Positions 29,985 through 42,880 are shown, numbered from the stretch's first letter. The stretch: DNA of 64,000 nucleotides from Sepiola atlantica (GCA_963556195.1 OY744525.1:47031648-47095647), one strand, 5' to 3'. Numbers and translations: made by a program. Notes: generated by a model from the sequence alone, not told the origin.

Positions 29985-30375
29985 AATAGAAGGGAAGAGG
30001 GTTCAAAAAAGAGACTAAAGAAGAAAAGAAAGAAGAAAGATGTGAAAGAAAGAAAGACAATAAAGGAAGAAAGATAAAAATTGAGAAAGAAAAAGAGGAA
30101 AGAAAGAAAGAAAACGCTGAAGAACGAAGGAAAGTAAAGGAAAAGGAGAGTGAAGAAGAAAGGGAAGAAAAGAGAGAAGAGAAAATAAGAAGAATAGAGA
30201 AAGAAAGAGAGCAAAGAAAGCGGTAGTATACAGAAAGGAATAGAAAAAAAAGGGGAAGAAAGAAAGTAAAAAAAAAACATTGAAAAAGGAGGAGAAAGAA
30301 AGACTGAGGAAAGAAAAAATAGGAAGAGAAGGACGAAAGCTAAAAAATATGGAGACTAAAAAAAAAAGCTTTCAA
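29985..30375. repeat. Purine-only strand tract (GAAA-rich)
   Basis: Nearly uninterrupted A/G on the plus strand for almost 400 bases. The minus strand reads as a 105-codon F/S/L-rich frame, a composition artefact. Such tracts can form triplex DNA. Confidence 0.85.
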
Positions 30376-30569
30376 GGCCTTTTCTTGGAAAAATATTATA
30401 TAGAATCGCTTTAAACAGTAACATTTTTTAAGTTACTGTGCACATGTGTTAATCTGGCTCAAACTTAAATCTTCCTTGGACCAAAGTATACCAATTGATT
30501 GACAGAAATCATAAACATCCTAACAGTCAATAGGCAAGTGAAACGGAAGTGGTAACACTTGATATCTCA
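30376..30569. other. Unassigned, possibly upstream LINE A remnant
   Basis: No clear domain. The sequence runs into the RT fragment without an obvious boundary. Confidence 0.35.
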
Positions 30570-31435
30570 TAAAGGCGAGTGTGCCCCAGGGTCGGTACTT
30601 TGAATTATATTATACCTGATTTTCATTAACAACCTTCCCGATACAATTGTGTCTGAGATAGTCGTATTTGCTGATGACACCATGGTCTATTCCCGGAATG
30701 AGGGCAAATTGAATGCCAACTCATGCAATACAATAGCTGAATTCTTAGAAAACGACCTCCAGTTTGTCGTAGAATAGAGTAAAAAATAAATGGTCATATT
30801 TAATGCTACCAAGACAAAAGCTCCTTTCCTTTAACAACTACAAGAAACCTTTCCAATCACTGATTGTCATGGCCGATAACACCCTTCCCGAGAGTCTAAC
30901 ATTCAAACTACTTTGACTGACATTTTCAGGCAACATGAGCTAGAATTAGTACATAGAATATGTTGCTAAGTCTGCTGTAAAGAAGGTAGGCTCCTTCTAC
31001 CAGGCTAGAAAATTCTTACATCTGCCAATATCCTATATCTCTATAAAGCCAATATTCGACCATGCATCGAATATTGTTGGCATATTTGGGATGGTGCAAC
31101 ACACACTAGCATCTCCCTCTTAGACAGGGTACAAAAAGATTGCTAACCTAATAGGTCCCACACTGTCTGTCAAGCTCCAGCCTTTGTCGCATCACCAAAT
31201 AGTGGAATCTCTGTACCTGTTTTACAAGTACTTTCATGTGACTAGATGAACTCACTGCATTTGTACACCCGACTAGCAGCAAAATCCCACCCCTTCACTA
31301 CTTTGATAGCTTCTTTCTTCGGACCGCTAGCCTTTGGAATTCTCTTCTTGCTTCCTCTTTCTCTGACCATACAAACATGCAGAAATTTAAATATAATGTA
31401 AATCAACATCAAGGCTGCTCCCAACAAATCTGACT
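30570..31435 (+). pseudogene. LINE family A: reverse transcriptase to C-terminus
   Basis: Broken plus-strand frames give GECAPGSVL..ILYLIFINNLPDTI (the QGSVLxPxLFxxFINDL block), then VFADDTMVYS with the catalytic FADD, then LYKANIRPCIEYCWHIWDGA, SLLDRVQK, and a C-terminal LAA..P basic end. This is the order in CR1/Jockey/Rex-type LINEs. At least six stops or shifts. It lacks the endonuclease half. Confidence 0.85.
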
Positions 31436-31729
31436 CCTATCACAGTAGCCACTTACACTTCAGTGGCAATATGATTTGTTTCGGGTGAAAAAAAGTTTTT
31501 AAATAATTTTTTTCTTAACTATTTAAAAGTGACAACACAAATATGCTAAATTCTAAATTCTGTCCTATGGTCTTGGTAACTTCTTGAACAATACACAATG
31601 TATATTTAAAGTATTTTTTTCTTTCTTGGCTCACATTTAGGTGTTTGACTACAATCAATAACAGGCTGAATACATCATATTATCAGACGGCATCAAAATC
31701 TTTTTCGGCATTCTTTGTCAGTGATAGTT
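31436..31729. other. No recognisable gene
   Basis: Unique AT-rich spacer between two LINE A fragments. Confidence 0.4.
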
Positions 31730-32470
31730 CCACTTAGCTTTGCAATGACAGCATTGATTTTCCCGCAACCAATAATTTGGCACCTACTTTAAGAGAGGAT
31801 TATATTGACTGGTACTTGAAACTTTTGCAACTGCCTGATGAGTTTATTACATGGCTGCAGACAGCTTGGTCAGATAAAACTGACTCGCGGAGAACATTTT
31901 ATATCGCAGTCGTTGATTCAGGTGTTTTGCTTTCATGTAATCTATAGTTTATGGTTTTGAGACTCTTCTCTCCTTCTATAAACATTCAAAAATCTATACT
32001 ATACTGCGTCTGTTAGTCCATTTTCAGACAACTCAACTGTCTATGACAGCACTTCAAAGAGCATTGGTGATAAAGATCTAGTTGATCCTCTCTCTTTCGA
32101 CATGGAGTACGTGATGCAATGAAGAAAAAAGCGTCTCTCTTTTCACCACCAACGCTCAGATCATTGTTTTTCCCCAGTCGAAAAAAATGATTCTATTGCT
32201 TTGGTAAACTTCTAGGACTGAATTTCACTCCAGACCTGAAATGTAAGACTGACATCAAATATGTTGCTAAGATCACTGAAATAATGATTGGATCATTTTA
32301 CCGCTCCAGAAAGTACCTCATTCCTGACGCAATCCTCTAACTGTATAAGAGCCAGATACGTCCTAAGATGGAGTACTGCTGTTATATCTGGGGAGGTGCT
32401 GCTCGGAGCACTCTTTCTTACTTTTACCGAGTACAAAACCGACTTGTCTTCGGCATGCAAGACCGAGGAG
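31730..32470 (+). pseudogene. LINE family A: second fragment
   Basis: LGLNFTPDLKCKTDIKYVAK, SFYRSRKYLIPDAIL, LYKSQIRPKMEYCCYIW and GGAARSTLSYFYRVQNRL are readable. The upstream part (31800-31900: PDEFITWLQTAWSDKTDS) may be the N-terminal RT region. The frame stops abruptly at the family G boundary. Confidence 0.8.
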
Positions 32471-32755
32471 GGAGAGCACTAACCAGACCTCCACTGGAAG
32501 AGTGCGGAAAGTACTGGTACCTTGGGGAGGCCTATTGCCACCCAAATCCGAGAGGAGATTAATGGTAGTTACCAAGGAGAATTCAATGGTGGCTGTTGTG
32601 ATACTGCAAGTTTATTTGTGATGGTTATCGAAAAGAGGTGGAGAGTACTGGAAATCTGGGGAGACTTGTTATCACTCAGACTCCAGGGAACACCACTGGT
32701 TGTTATCGGTGAGCAATCATTGACGATGACTTGTGTGATAACTCCTAGTGAGCAG
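32470..32755 (+). mobile_element. Family G retroelement fragment with trinucleotide tail (copy 1)
   Basis: GGGAGAGCACTAACCAGACC, CACTGGAAGAGTGC, TGGAAATCTGGGGAGACTTG, GAGCAATCA..GA(T)GACTTGTGT. The same sequence is at 51835-52125 (plus) and 57985-58325 (minus). In all three the 3' end runs straight into a trinucleotide array. Confidence 0.8.
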
Positions 32756-33299
<544 letters not shown>

Positions 33300-36200
33300 C
33301 GAAGAGAATAGATTGGTAATGGAATGCTACTACAGAAGCAACTCAATAGAAAGAGGCTTTTGGGAGCAAATTAAAAATCTATGCGACATTTCTACTGACC
33401 ACCATGCAACGGAACAAAAGAAAGCAGATCAAGCAAGACACATCCTCAATAAAGGGTGATTCTCAAAGTTGGAACTAATGGAAATCAAACAAAGTATAAA
33501 TAATGTAACGGATCAAGAAACACCCACAGGTAGAAGACTGGCAAAACATAAACACCGAAACTGAAATCACAGAATTAACTGAGGAAGAAACATCAGAAGT
33601 TGAAATCATCAAACGAGTTACAAACGAGGACAAAACAAACTCTCATCCCTTAGGAACGAAGAATGGAAGAAATTGAAATTAGTAACAGAGAAAGTGAACA
33701 GACTCCTCCAATACATCTCAACAAATACAATTACAGACCCGAACAACTAATTTATGCAAGAGCCAAACAAGTAAAGTAGAAACAAAACCTTACCAAAAAA
33801 TAGAACGACAAAGCCTGGATTGGAAATCAGACTTGAAACCCAGATAAACAAACTTCGAAAAGAAGCTAAAGTTGTAAATAGCATGAAAACGAACAGAAGC
33901 AGGAAATATTACTCACAAAGAAGACAGACTAAATAAGAAACATGAAGAACTGAAACAAAAGATAGCAGCAAAAGAGGAAAGACTAAGATGATACAGATTC
34001 AAATCTGAACAGTACAAACAAAATAGGACTTTTTTAAACAATGAAAGTCAGTTTTATCAAAATGTAAACAAAGGAAGAATAAGAACAGAACAACAAGACA
34101 CGACAGAAACAAAACACTTCTGGGGCAAGATATGAGGAAAGTGACAAGACCACAACAAAAATGCTGAATGGCTGAAAAACATGAAAGAAGAAATTCAGGA
34201 AATTGATGAAAGAACAGAAACCGAAATTACTGAAGAAACCTCAAGACAACCCTAAGAAAAATGGCAAACTGGAAAGCACCAGGCCATGATGGAAATCATG
34301 TTACTGGTTCAGAAAATTCCTGACCCTACATGAAAGACTAACGCAACACCTAAGAAGATGTATCTACAAAACGGACATACTTGACTGGATGACCAAAGGA
34401 AGAACTACATTAATAAAAAAGATACCGAAAAGAGAATGATACTAAGCAACTACAGACCAATAATCTGTTTATCAACCATGTGGAAAATTCTAAGAGCACA
34501 ACTGAGAGAACAGATCTGCCAATACCTAAATAATTGTAGATTACTTCCTAAAGAACAGAAAGGATGCCGGAAAGGGAAAAGAGGGACGCATGACCTGTTA
34601 TACATAGATCAAAAGATCCTGAAATAAGTAAAAAGCAGAAAAAAGAACATAGTCATAGCATGGATCGACTGCAAGAGAATACTTTAAGTATGGATAATTG
34701 AGTGTTTAAAGATGTACAAAATACCCGATAAGATTACCAATCTTATTAAGAAAGCAATAGGAACATGGAGACTGAAAATGACAACTGGGGGACAGCACCT
34801 GACTGAGATAAGAATATAGAGAAGCATATTCCAAGGAGACTCTCTATCACCACCACTGTTTATCATAGCCATGATGCCACTCAGCAATATACTCAGGAAA
34901 TGTGATGCCACATACAAGTTTACAGACACAGAGCAATGGATAAACCATCTTATGTACATGGACGACCTGAAACTATTGGCAAAAAACAAAAAGGAACTAG
35001 AAAAGCTGATAAACACGACCAAAATCTTCAGCCAGAACATTCAAATGGAATTCGGAATGGAAAAGTGTGCACTGCTAGAAATTAAAAGAGGAAAACTGGG
35101 AGATGATAGAGGGTATGGAACTGCCCAACCAAGAGGAGATGAGGGCACTTGGCGAACAGGATAGCTATAAACATTTGGGGGTTCTGGAAATAAAAAAAAA
35201 AAAGGTAAAGGTCGCATAGCCTGGGCGCGCATGAGTGTCCTTGCCGACATCGCACACTGCCCATGGCCGTAGCGACGGTGATTTGTTAAAAATCACCGTG
35301 TCTAGGGCACAGCATATGGAAGGCGAAGCCCATCCCTCTCCTTCCGCTGCCTTGAACCTTCCCTGAGTTTTAGTCAGGTACCCATTTACTGCTGGGTGGA
35401 CAGAGGGAGTTTTCAGACCCGAAAATTTGCATGCCGTGAGTGGTATCGAACCCGGGTCGTCCAGCCCAAAGACAAGTGCTATAACCACTCGTCCACAGGC
35501 CCTCCCTGGTTCGGGAAGTAGACACCATCAAATCAATAGAAATGAAAGAGAAGATTGGAAAAGAATACCTTAGAAGAACAAGAAAACTTTTACAAACTAA
35601 ATTGTACAGTAGAAATCTAATAAAATGAATCAACACCTGGGCAGTATCACTAAGATATTCTAGCCAATTCATAAGCTTGAAAAGAGAAGAACTTAGGCAC
35701 CTTAACGAGAAGAGAAGAAAACTAATGATTATGCACTAGAAGGCTGATCACTGCAGCAAGAGACACTATCAACAGAACCAAGACAGGGAGCAGCGAAGTG
35801 AGAAACCAAAAAAGGAGCTAAGTGGAAAGAGAAACAGCTACATGGACAATTCAATTAGAATGAGAAGAATAGAGACTGACGAATACACACCTGGATATGG
35901 CTACGAAAGGGACACCTAAACAGAAAAACGGAATCACTACTAACAGTCGCACAAAACAATGCGATTAGAACTAATTATATCAAAGCTAAAATAGACAAAA
36001 CCCAGGAAAAACAGCAAATGTAGACTCTGTGAACAAAGAGACGAAACGGTAAATCATATAATACATCAATGCAGCAAACTTGCCATAAAAGAATACAAGA
36101 ACAGACACAACTGCATGGGGAAGGCAGTACACTGAGAACTATGCAAACAACTGCATTTTGAACATGCAGACAAATGGTACAACCACAAACCGACGACGGC

Positions 36201-36300
36201 AATGGAAACTGAAAACCACAAGATACTCTGGGACATGGAGATACATACAGATGAACTAAAGCAAGAAGACCGGATGTCATAATAGTCAACGAGAAGGAAA
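33300..36300 (+). pseudogene. LINE family B: long RLE-type (R2/NeSL-like) relic
   Basis: Broken plus-strand frames give, in order: a Lys-rich N-terminal part, MANWKAPGHDG, WMTKGRTTLIKK, LSNYRPIICLSTMWKILR, LLPKEQKGCRKGKRGTHD, IFQGDSLSPPLF, YMDDLKLLAKNKKELEKL (catalytic YMDD), FGMEKCALLEIKRGKL, then after an inserted SINE RRTRKLLQTKLYSRNLI, CRLCEQRDETVNHIIHQC (CCHC finger), and RPDVIIVNEK at the restriction-like endonuclease. About 3 kb of a normally roughly 4-kb element; many stops. It breaks off inside the endonuclease. Confidence 0.85.
35180..35520 (-). mobile_element. tRNA-derived SINE inserted in LINE B, with TSD
   Basis: The SINE body 35193-35507 is flanked by GGTTCTGGAAATA (35180-35192) and GGTTCGGGAAGTA (35508-35520), a 13-bp duplication with two differences. 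Minus strand: A box GTGGACGAGTGGTTATAGCA, B box GGGTTCGATACC, a long central part with GTAAATGGGTACCTGA, and a T-rich 3' end (A-run at 35193). It interrupts the LINE frame cleanly, so it is younger than that LINE copy. This SINE lacks any hammerhead I can see. Confidence 0.85.
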
Positions 36301-36478
36301 TGAAAAGCTAAGGAAATGAAAAGCTAAGGAAATGAAAAGCTAAGGAAATGAAAAGGAAATGAAAAGCTAAGGAAATGAAAAGGAAATGAAAAGCTAAGGA
36401 AATGAAAAGGAAATGAAAAGCTAAGGAAATGAAAAGGAAATGAAAAGCTAAGGAAATGAAAAGGAAATGAAAAGCTAA
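36290..36478. repeat. 16/27-bp tandem repeat grown from LINE B coding sequence
   Basis: AAGGAAATGAAAAGCT (16 bp) repeats about four times, then alternates as a 27-bp unit (16 + 11) about five times. The first unit is part of the LINE frame (NEKEMKS), so the array expanded from the endonuclease codons. Confidence 0.9.
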
Positions 36479-36880
36479 GTGCTCAAATGGGCTTTAATTT
36501 CTGTCTCCCTCCTCTTTTGTAAAACATTCACAACAAAAACTCGTCTAGCTACAACCACTGTGAATAATTTCCCTTTCTCCCTCTGTTTACATAAAACTAA
36601 ACAAAACTTCTATGAGCAAAGTTTTTTTCCAAGAACTACCCGTCTGTGGAACACAATATCATGAGGTTGCTTCCCAGCTGACTACAGCATGGTTGTTTTC
36701 AAGTCTAATATTTAAATATTCTTGTTGAGTCGTCCTCTTAAATAATAAGAGTTTGCCTAGTTTCAATCATCGTCTCCAATCATCAAGGTGTTGTCTCACC
36801 GTCCACCTGACAAACTCGTTAACCCTTATCCTCGAGTTGCTTTTGGGCTTTCATAAGCTGTGACTCATTAGTATAAAAAG
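36479..36880 (+). pseudogene. LINE family A 3' end
   Basis: CKTFTTKTRLATTTVNNF, NFYEQSFFPRTTRLWNTIS, then a 3' UTR with CTTATCCTCGAGTTGC and GTGACTCATTAGTA, shared with the copies at 3560, 47690 and 55845. It directly abuts the tandem array. Confidence 0.85.
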
Positions 36881-36959
36881 AAATAACAAAAAATACTATT
36901 TGTGAAGCCCCACTTCATTAGCGTACAAAGTTCATAAAGTCAAAGTAAGATTGTGTTAC

Positions 36960-37920
36960 GAGCAGGAACAGCCTAGTTTCAAAGAATGTTCAATTGGTGA
37001 TGAAATTTATGTTGAAATGCTATGAAAGAACCGTTATTTTTCACAAATATGCAGCTGATCTAGAAGTTGACCTGGGTTCTGTTGTGGATTGGGGTACGAA
37101 ATGGCTTGTTTCGTTCACTCCTGTTAAAACTCAACTCGTGTCTTTCTATTTTCTTTCTAAGATTCTGATGGATGGCTCTGCTCTTGATGAGAAATCGACT
37201 CTGAAACATCTTGGTCTTTCTCTCTCATCAAATCTTTCTTGGAGTTCATACATTAGATCATCAAATCTTTCTACTTCTTGTAAAGTTGGTTCTCTCTATC
37301 GCCTCCAAACGCTTTCTCATACCTGAGGCTATTCTCTATATCTACAAATCTACTATCATACCAGATATGGAGTACTGTTTTATATTTGGGCTGGGGAATA
37401 TCTGTTCCATTTGAGGGTTCTTGTTAAGGTGCAGAAATATATCTGTAATTTGATTGGCCCAACACTTTCTTCTTCTCTGCATCCCCTCTCTCACAGACGT
37501 TATGTTGCTAGTCTCAGTCTTCTTTATGAATACTATTATAGCATGTGTTCTTAAGAATTGCCTGATCCATAAACCGCTTCATTTGTTACAGCTCGTTTGA
37601 CTCGTTGGTCTAGTGGTCTCCATCAATTCGCTGTTTTGATACCTCATTATAATACAGCTTCCTATTCCAGTAGCTTCTTTCCAAGAACTGCAGGCTTGTG
37701 GAACTCTTTTTCTGCTGACTGTTTTCCTCCTACCTTGGTCTTTTCAAGACTAAGAGTAATAGGTATCTCCTGTCTTTGTGATAATCATTACTCGTTATTG
37801 TTAGATCATTACATCAAGTGGCTTCATGCCTTGTCTGGAGCGATTTCCATAAAAAAAACTGTTGTTAGCGAATATGCAGTGCTCTATCGTTCACAACACC
37901 AACAGAAAACCGAATGCTAA
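36960..37920 (+). pseudogene. LINE family A: RT C-terminal half to 3' end
   Basis: AADLEVDLGSVVDWGTKWLV, LKHLGLSLSSNLSWSSYIRS, KVGSLYRLQTL, an IYKSTIIPDMEYC-type block with a frameshift, RVLVKVQKYICNLIGPTL, and SSSFFPRTAGLWNSFSADCF. The order equals the C-terminal part of family A. It ends with CTTCATGCCTTGTCTGGAGC, also present at 54984. Confidence 0.85.
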
Positions 37921-38700
37921 GCTACCATGAACCGAATGGCACTTGTCGAAAATATCATCCTTTCCCTGGATCTGAGTAATCATCATCATCATCTCATCAT
38001 CATCTAATCTTGGTAGTGTAACAAATCCTCCTCTCTCACATCATCTTGTTCTATCCTCCATCACGCCAGGGAGATCTTCATAGGGGCATTGTGAGTCGTC
38101 TACTAGTTGTTTGACATAGGTTCTGTGCGGTCCCCACACTAAACTAAATAACTGTTTTAGCATCCACCAAAGAACATCGCTGACGATTTTTACAGTTTTT
38201 TTTTTCGTTTTTCTGGGGAAGGGTAGAGTACTGGTAGTTTTTGAACAAGGCAAAAACAGACTAGGTTAGGGTTTAGTTAGGGTTAGTTTAGGGTATGGTC
38301 AGGGTTAAAAAAACAATTTGTTTTTGTCTGGTTACAAAAGCTGTACAACCTTTTTTTTAGTGATAACTCTTTTTAGTACAGGTGTCGTCTGCTTCTCGAC
38401 CCTTCTGATTGGCTAAGTACTTCGGCATCTTCCAGCTGTTTACGTAAACGACCGGAAGATGCTGAACAAAATGTTGGTGTTGTCTGGTTCAAAAGCTTTA
38501 CCAGTACCCAATTTTGCTTTGCAACTTTATTGCCAAGATGGGTAAACTCATTGACAATTTTAAAAACTGACTAATAACCATTTCAAAAATATCCGTCCTT
38601 TTGTAACAGTCAAATTGTTTGGAAGGAAATGAAAACCTGCTGTAAAAGAATGAATTTTGACAGAAAACAAGACAGATCATAATCTGCGTCCATACAATCT
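37921..38700. other. Mixed DNA with short CAT run and TTAGGG-like repeats
   Basis: A (CATCAT) patch lies at 37981-38006, and degenerate TTAGGG-type repeats (GGTTAGGGTTTAGTTAGGG) at 38263-38312. No gene seen. Confidence 0.6.
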
Positions 38701-40545
38701 GCTCATTTGACAATGAAAATGTTATTTCAAATTTTAGTGTGACATGATTAAACTGAAGCACGAAAGACCAACTGACGAACTGACATACAAACCTTTCTAT
38801 TAATCTATGGACCAATGACCAAAAAGTAGAGATGCAAGGACTGACATACTGACCAACCACCCTTCTTACTAATTTATTGACTAATGGCAGCATGCCTCTC
38901 ATGGTGACATGAGGAATGACCAACTGACATACGGACATAGACATAGCAACGTACTTACATAGACGTGCGAAGACTGGCTAACTGATATGCCTAACAACCC
39001 TTCAACTAATCTACCTATCGACAGGAAAAAGCCTCACAGAGAGATGTGAAAACTGACCAAATGGCATATAGATATAGAGGCATACTTACATAGAGATGTG
39101 ATGACTGACCAATTGTCCAACCTTTCAACTAATCTATGGACCTTTCATAGAGATGTGAGGACTGACCAACTGACAAACTGACCAACCAACCTTCTTACTC
39201 ATCTACTGATCAGCGGAAAAAAGTCTCTCATAGAAATGTGAAGACTGACCAACTGATATACTGACCAACCTTTCAATTAATCTACCGACTTATGGGAAAA
39301 AACATCTCATAGAGATTTGAGAACTGACCAATTTATATACTGACTGACCAACCTTACTATTAATCTATCGACTAATGGAAAGAAAATCTCTGAAGAAATG
39401 CAAGGAATGACCAGCTGACATAGGGATCTTCGGACTGACCAATTGACCAACCTTTCAACTAATCTATCAACCGATGGGGAAAAAGCCTCTCATAAAAATG
39501 TGAGGAATGACCAACTGACATATCAGCAACCCAACATATGGACATGCTGACTACCTTTTCTAATAATCTACCGACTGACCGGAAGAAGATTTTTATAGTC
39601 ATATGGACATAGAGTATTAGGAGAGTTTGAATTACCTACTTGACACCATTCTCAAGTGTCTTCAGTCTCTCTGTACAAGGGTTTGTCAGGACAACCTGAC
39701 ATGAGGATACTTCACCCTACAAGTAAACCCTGACCAAATATTTAGAATAAGATAGTATTCAAAGCCCAAATAAGATCCCCTCGACACGGCTATACACTGA
39801 CTCATATCAGGAATGGTGCACCTTCTCCAAGTAATGTTACCTCAAGTAACAGCACTTAGCTGGATACTCCACCAGACTAGATGAATTCTTGTCCTGGAAT
39901 CCGGTAAGACCAAGAGGTCACAAGAAAGATATACTATAACATAGTTAACTGGTCAATTGGGGATAGGAAAATTAATGTTTTTAACCTATTTACAAACCCA
40001 ATGTTTGACATATAAAGAGAATTTTAATGGAATATTTGAATATCTATGTATCTCATATAGAGATCAAGTGTTAGCCCTAGAAAGGGGCCCCTTAATTTCT
40101 GAGAACTTCGAATGAAGTAAAATGAGAAAAAGAAGGACTAACCAACTGACATACTGACCGATCAACCTTTCAAATAATCTATTGACCAATGGGAAAGAAG
40201 ACTCTTATAAAGATGTGAGGACTGACTAGTAGGGTGAAGAGGGGGGAGAGCGACGAGAAGGTGTCCCCGGGCATCCTAATTTTTTTTTCGGGGGGGGGGG
40301 GGGGATCCAATCATATTTAAACTATTTCACTTTCTCATAATATTTCTCAGTACTAGGACTTATACTTGAGTCTTTGGTGGCATACAATCAAGGAGTTGGC
40401 ATCACCAGGGCATCAATAGACATCTGAATGCCGCAGGGACTGACCAACTAACATACAGGCATACCGACATAGAGATGCATTGACTGACCAACGTTTTCTA
40501 CAAATCTATTGACCGACAGGACAAAAAACCGACGTAGAGAAGCAA
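38700..40545. repeat. Decayed satellite of about 80-90-bp units
   Basis: Recurrent GACTGACCAACTGACATA, CAACCTTTCAACTAATCTA, GACTAATGGGAAAAA and CTCTCATAGAGATGTGAGG, about 12 diverged units, with a break at 39600-40120 and a G-run at 40290-40304. A single relic of the unit also occurs at 49045-49090. Confidence 0.85.
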
Positions 40546-41250
40546 GAAAAATATTAAATACTAAATAGAAACAGTGAAATTTTCAGTGAACGCAGACATC
40601 GTTGAGAGTTAAAAAAGCTAGACAGTGTAATAAAAAAGCCTATTGCTATGCAATAAAAACTGGCAATCAAAACATAATTTGTAAAAAGAAAGTTCCTTTT
40701 AACATAAAATCCAAACTTTGTGAGAGAAAATAAAACAAAATCTTGTCGGTTCAGCCGATCAATCTTTCTTAATGTTTCGTAAGACAATTATTGGCAGACA
40801 TTTTTTTTTTTTCGAGTAAGAAACAATTATTTAGGATTTTTTTCAATCATTTGAAATTTCAATTAACCTTTTATGCGACCTATGGCATCATGAGTAAGAT
40901 TTATTAAACAGACATGTCAAAATCTTACGCCAAATATAAAAATACAACCTTAAAAGCTACGCTCAAAGCAGACTTATAATTTGCGCTTGCATAGGGCTAC
41001 TTAATCGTTTAAACAAGAATTTATAACAGGGGTGGCAATAAATCTAAGCTAAATAGATGTAGATAAATTTTGGTCACGATCGAAATACAGCTTCTTCGAT
41101 CTTTAGCTAAGATCAAAGTGTTTCATTCTTTTGGGTTTTGTTTTGATATCCCATTCCCCATCTATTTTCCAATGAAATTGTAAATATCGTTTGGGGCAAA
41201 TGATGAGATTACCATCCTAAACAGTTTCTTCGAAAATTCGAGTTCAAATA
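40546..41250. other. No recognisable gene
   Basis: Unique AT-rich DNA; short frames only. Confidence 0.5.
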
Positions 41251-41569
41251 GTGTATAGGCGATAATATTTTTATTTAAGATTATGACATGATGAAAGCTT
41301 TGGAGTTTAAATCAGTTTAGTATTACATAGTAATAGGTAAAAAAAAACATGTTTTAACACTTTTTTTGTCTTGAGCGATACAAAAAATTTCCGGTTCAAA
41401 TATGACGCCATCTTGTAAGGATTTCGATTATGCTCGCATATTTATTCATTTTAAACGTGTTTTTCTTCAGATTTCATGCTTATACGAAACAGATTTTAAC
41501 TCGAAATGGTTCATCATGTAATAATCTTTCGAAAACAACAACATAAAAGCATTTTTATCGCCTATACAC
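41251..41569. mobile_element. MITE-like element with 15-bp perfect inverted ends
   Basis: GTGTATAGGCGATAA at 41251-41265 is the exact reverse complement of 41555-41569, enclosing 319 bp with no open frame. Size and ends fit a small non-autonomous DNA transposon. Flanks A/ATA give no clear TSD. Confidence 0.55.
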
Positions 41570-41879
41570 AATTTTTTATCGCATTTTCTTTAGGGCAGCA
41601 ATCTCATTATTTACCTGTTTTGGGAATAAAATTTGATTTCAAACCATTGCAGATATTTCAAGTAGGGTAGTCAATAAAGTAAATGTGGTATTTTGGTGAC
41701 TGCTGAAGTGAAAATGATGAACAAAATGATGAAAGGGAGAAAGTAACAGCACGAATGGGTCAGAATGTCTCTAGTTAAGAGTATCGTAGACAGAGGATGA
41801 CCACCGACTTCTAACTCTCCACATTTTGAGGGATTTGCGGCAAATTTAGCAAACTGATATTTTTTAGAAAATAAATAAT
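41570..41879. other. No recognisable gene
   Basis: Unique DNA, nothing assignable. Confidence 0.45.
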
Positions 41880-42150
41880 TCAAAGTGTAGCATCTTTTAG
41901 AATTTACCTCCCTCCCATTGTGGGAAGATGTGACACAAGGTCGGAAGGTGGAGATTGAAAAGCCAGCGCCTAAGAGGCAGAGCACGCTGGCCTACAACAA
42001 TTGCCTGAGCAGCCCCGTCGGTATACCCAGGTAGGGACGCCTTAGTTGATTAGCAATAAACTAACCCCTTCTCAAAGCACGAGAAGGTAAAGTCTGGGAG
42101 GTTAGACCCACTTGAACTGCACAGAACCATACCTCAGCCTGACAGAAAAA
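41880..42150 (-). mobile_element. SINE-like element (same family as 44714-45018)
   Basis: GATGTGACACAAGGTCGG, TTGAAAAGCCAGCGCC, GAGCACGCTGGCC, CCTGAGCAGCCCCGTCGG and CTGGGAGGTTAGACC follow the same order as 44760-44960. More diverged than that copy. No TSD identified. Confidence 0.75.
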
Positions 42151-42450
42151 AGGCTACCTAACTCAAATGGCTCAGACTCTGTGGACGTATCCTCGATTTG
42201 GTATGAAAACCACAACGACGAGTAAGGTCAGGCTGACCTCCCCTCTTCAATCAAAATTTATTCTCGAATCTAGCCGACTGGGATAATAAAAATAATTTTA
42301 ATGAATAAACAAACAAAAAAACTCTTTTTAAAAGCAACATGTTATTTTGCTGTAAAATATATAATTATTACATGTAGGAAACCTACACATCTAAGATTAA
42401 ATAAGTAATTTTTTTCATCTATATATTAATATACTTGTACCTTTGTTTTG
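42151..42450. other. No recognisable gene
   Basis: AT-rich spacer between the SINE-like element and LINE A debris. Confidence 0.4.
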
Positions 42451-42469
42451 TGTCACGCTATAAGTAATA

Positions 42470-42880
42470 AATAGGTATCAAAATAAGGTTTAGTCTGCCG
42501 CAAAGAAGATGGGCTCCCTCTACCAGGCTAGAAAACTTCTCACACCTGCCAGTATCCCATATCTCTACAAAGCCATCCTTCTGCCTATGTATGAAGTATT
42601 GTTTCCACATCTGGGCTGGTGCACCAACCACTAGTCTCTCCCTTTTAGACAGGGTCCCCCAAAAGAACCTCCAATCTAATAGGTCCCACACTTTTCACAA
42701 AACTCCAGCCCCTGTCATATTGCTGATCGGAAAGAATGCATTGAAACTACAGTGTGTTCTTTTCAAATTATGGCTGAAAAACTCGACTCATCCTGACGAA
42801 ATCTGCTCCATAGCCATCTTAAGGCTCTACTTAAAGATTCAAGGGCATTTCCATTGTCTTCCCCGGTAAATTTTACATAA
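42470..42880 (+). pseudogene. LINE family A fragment
   Basis: SAAKKMGSLYQARKLLTPAS, PYLYKAI, then after a frameshift near 42590 MKYCFHIWAGAPTTSLSLLDRV and SNRSHTFHKTPAPV. It is closest to the 30570 copy (same SLLDRV and SNRSHT block). Confidence 0.8.
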
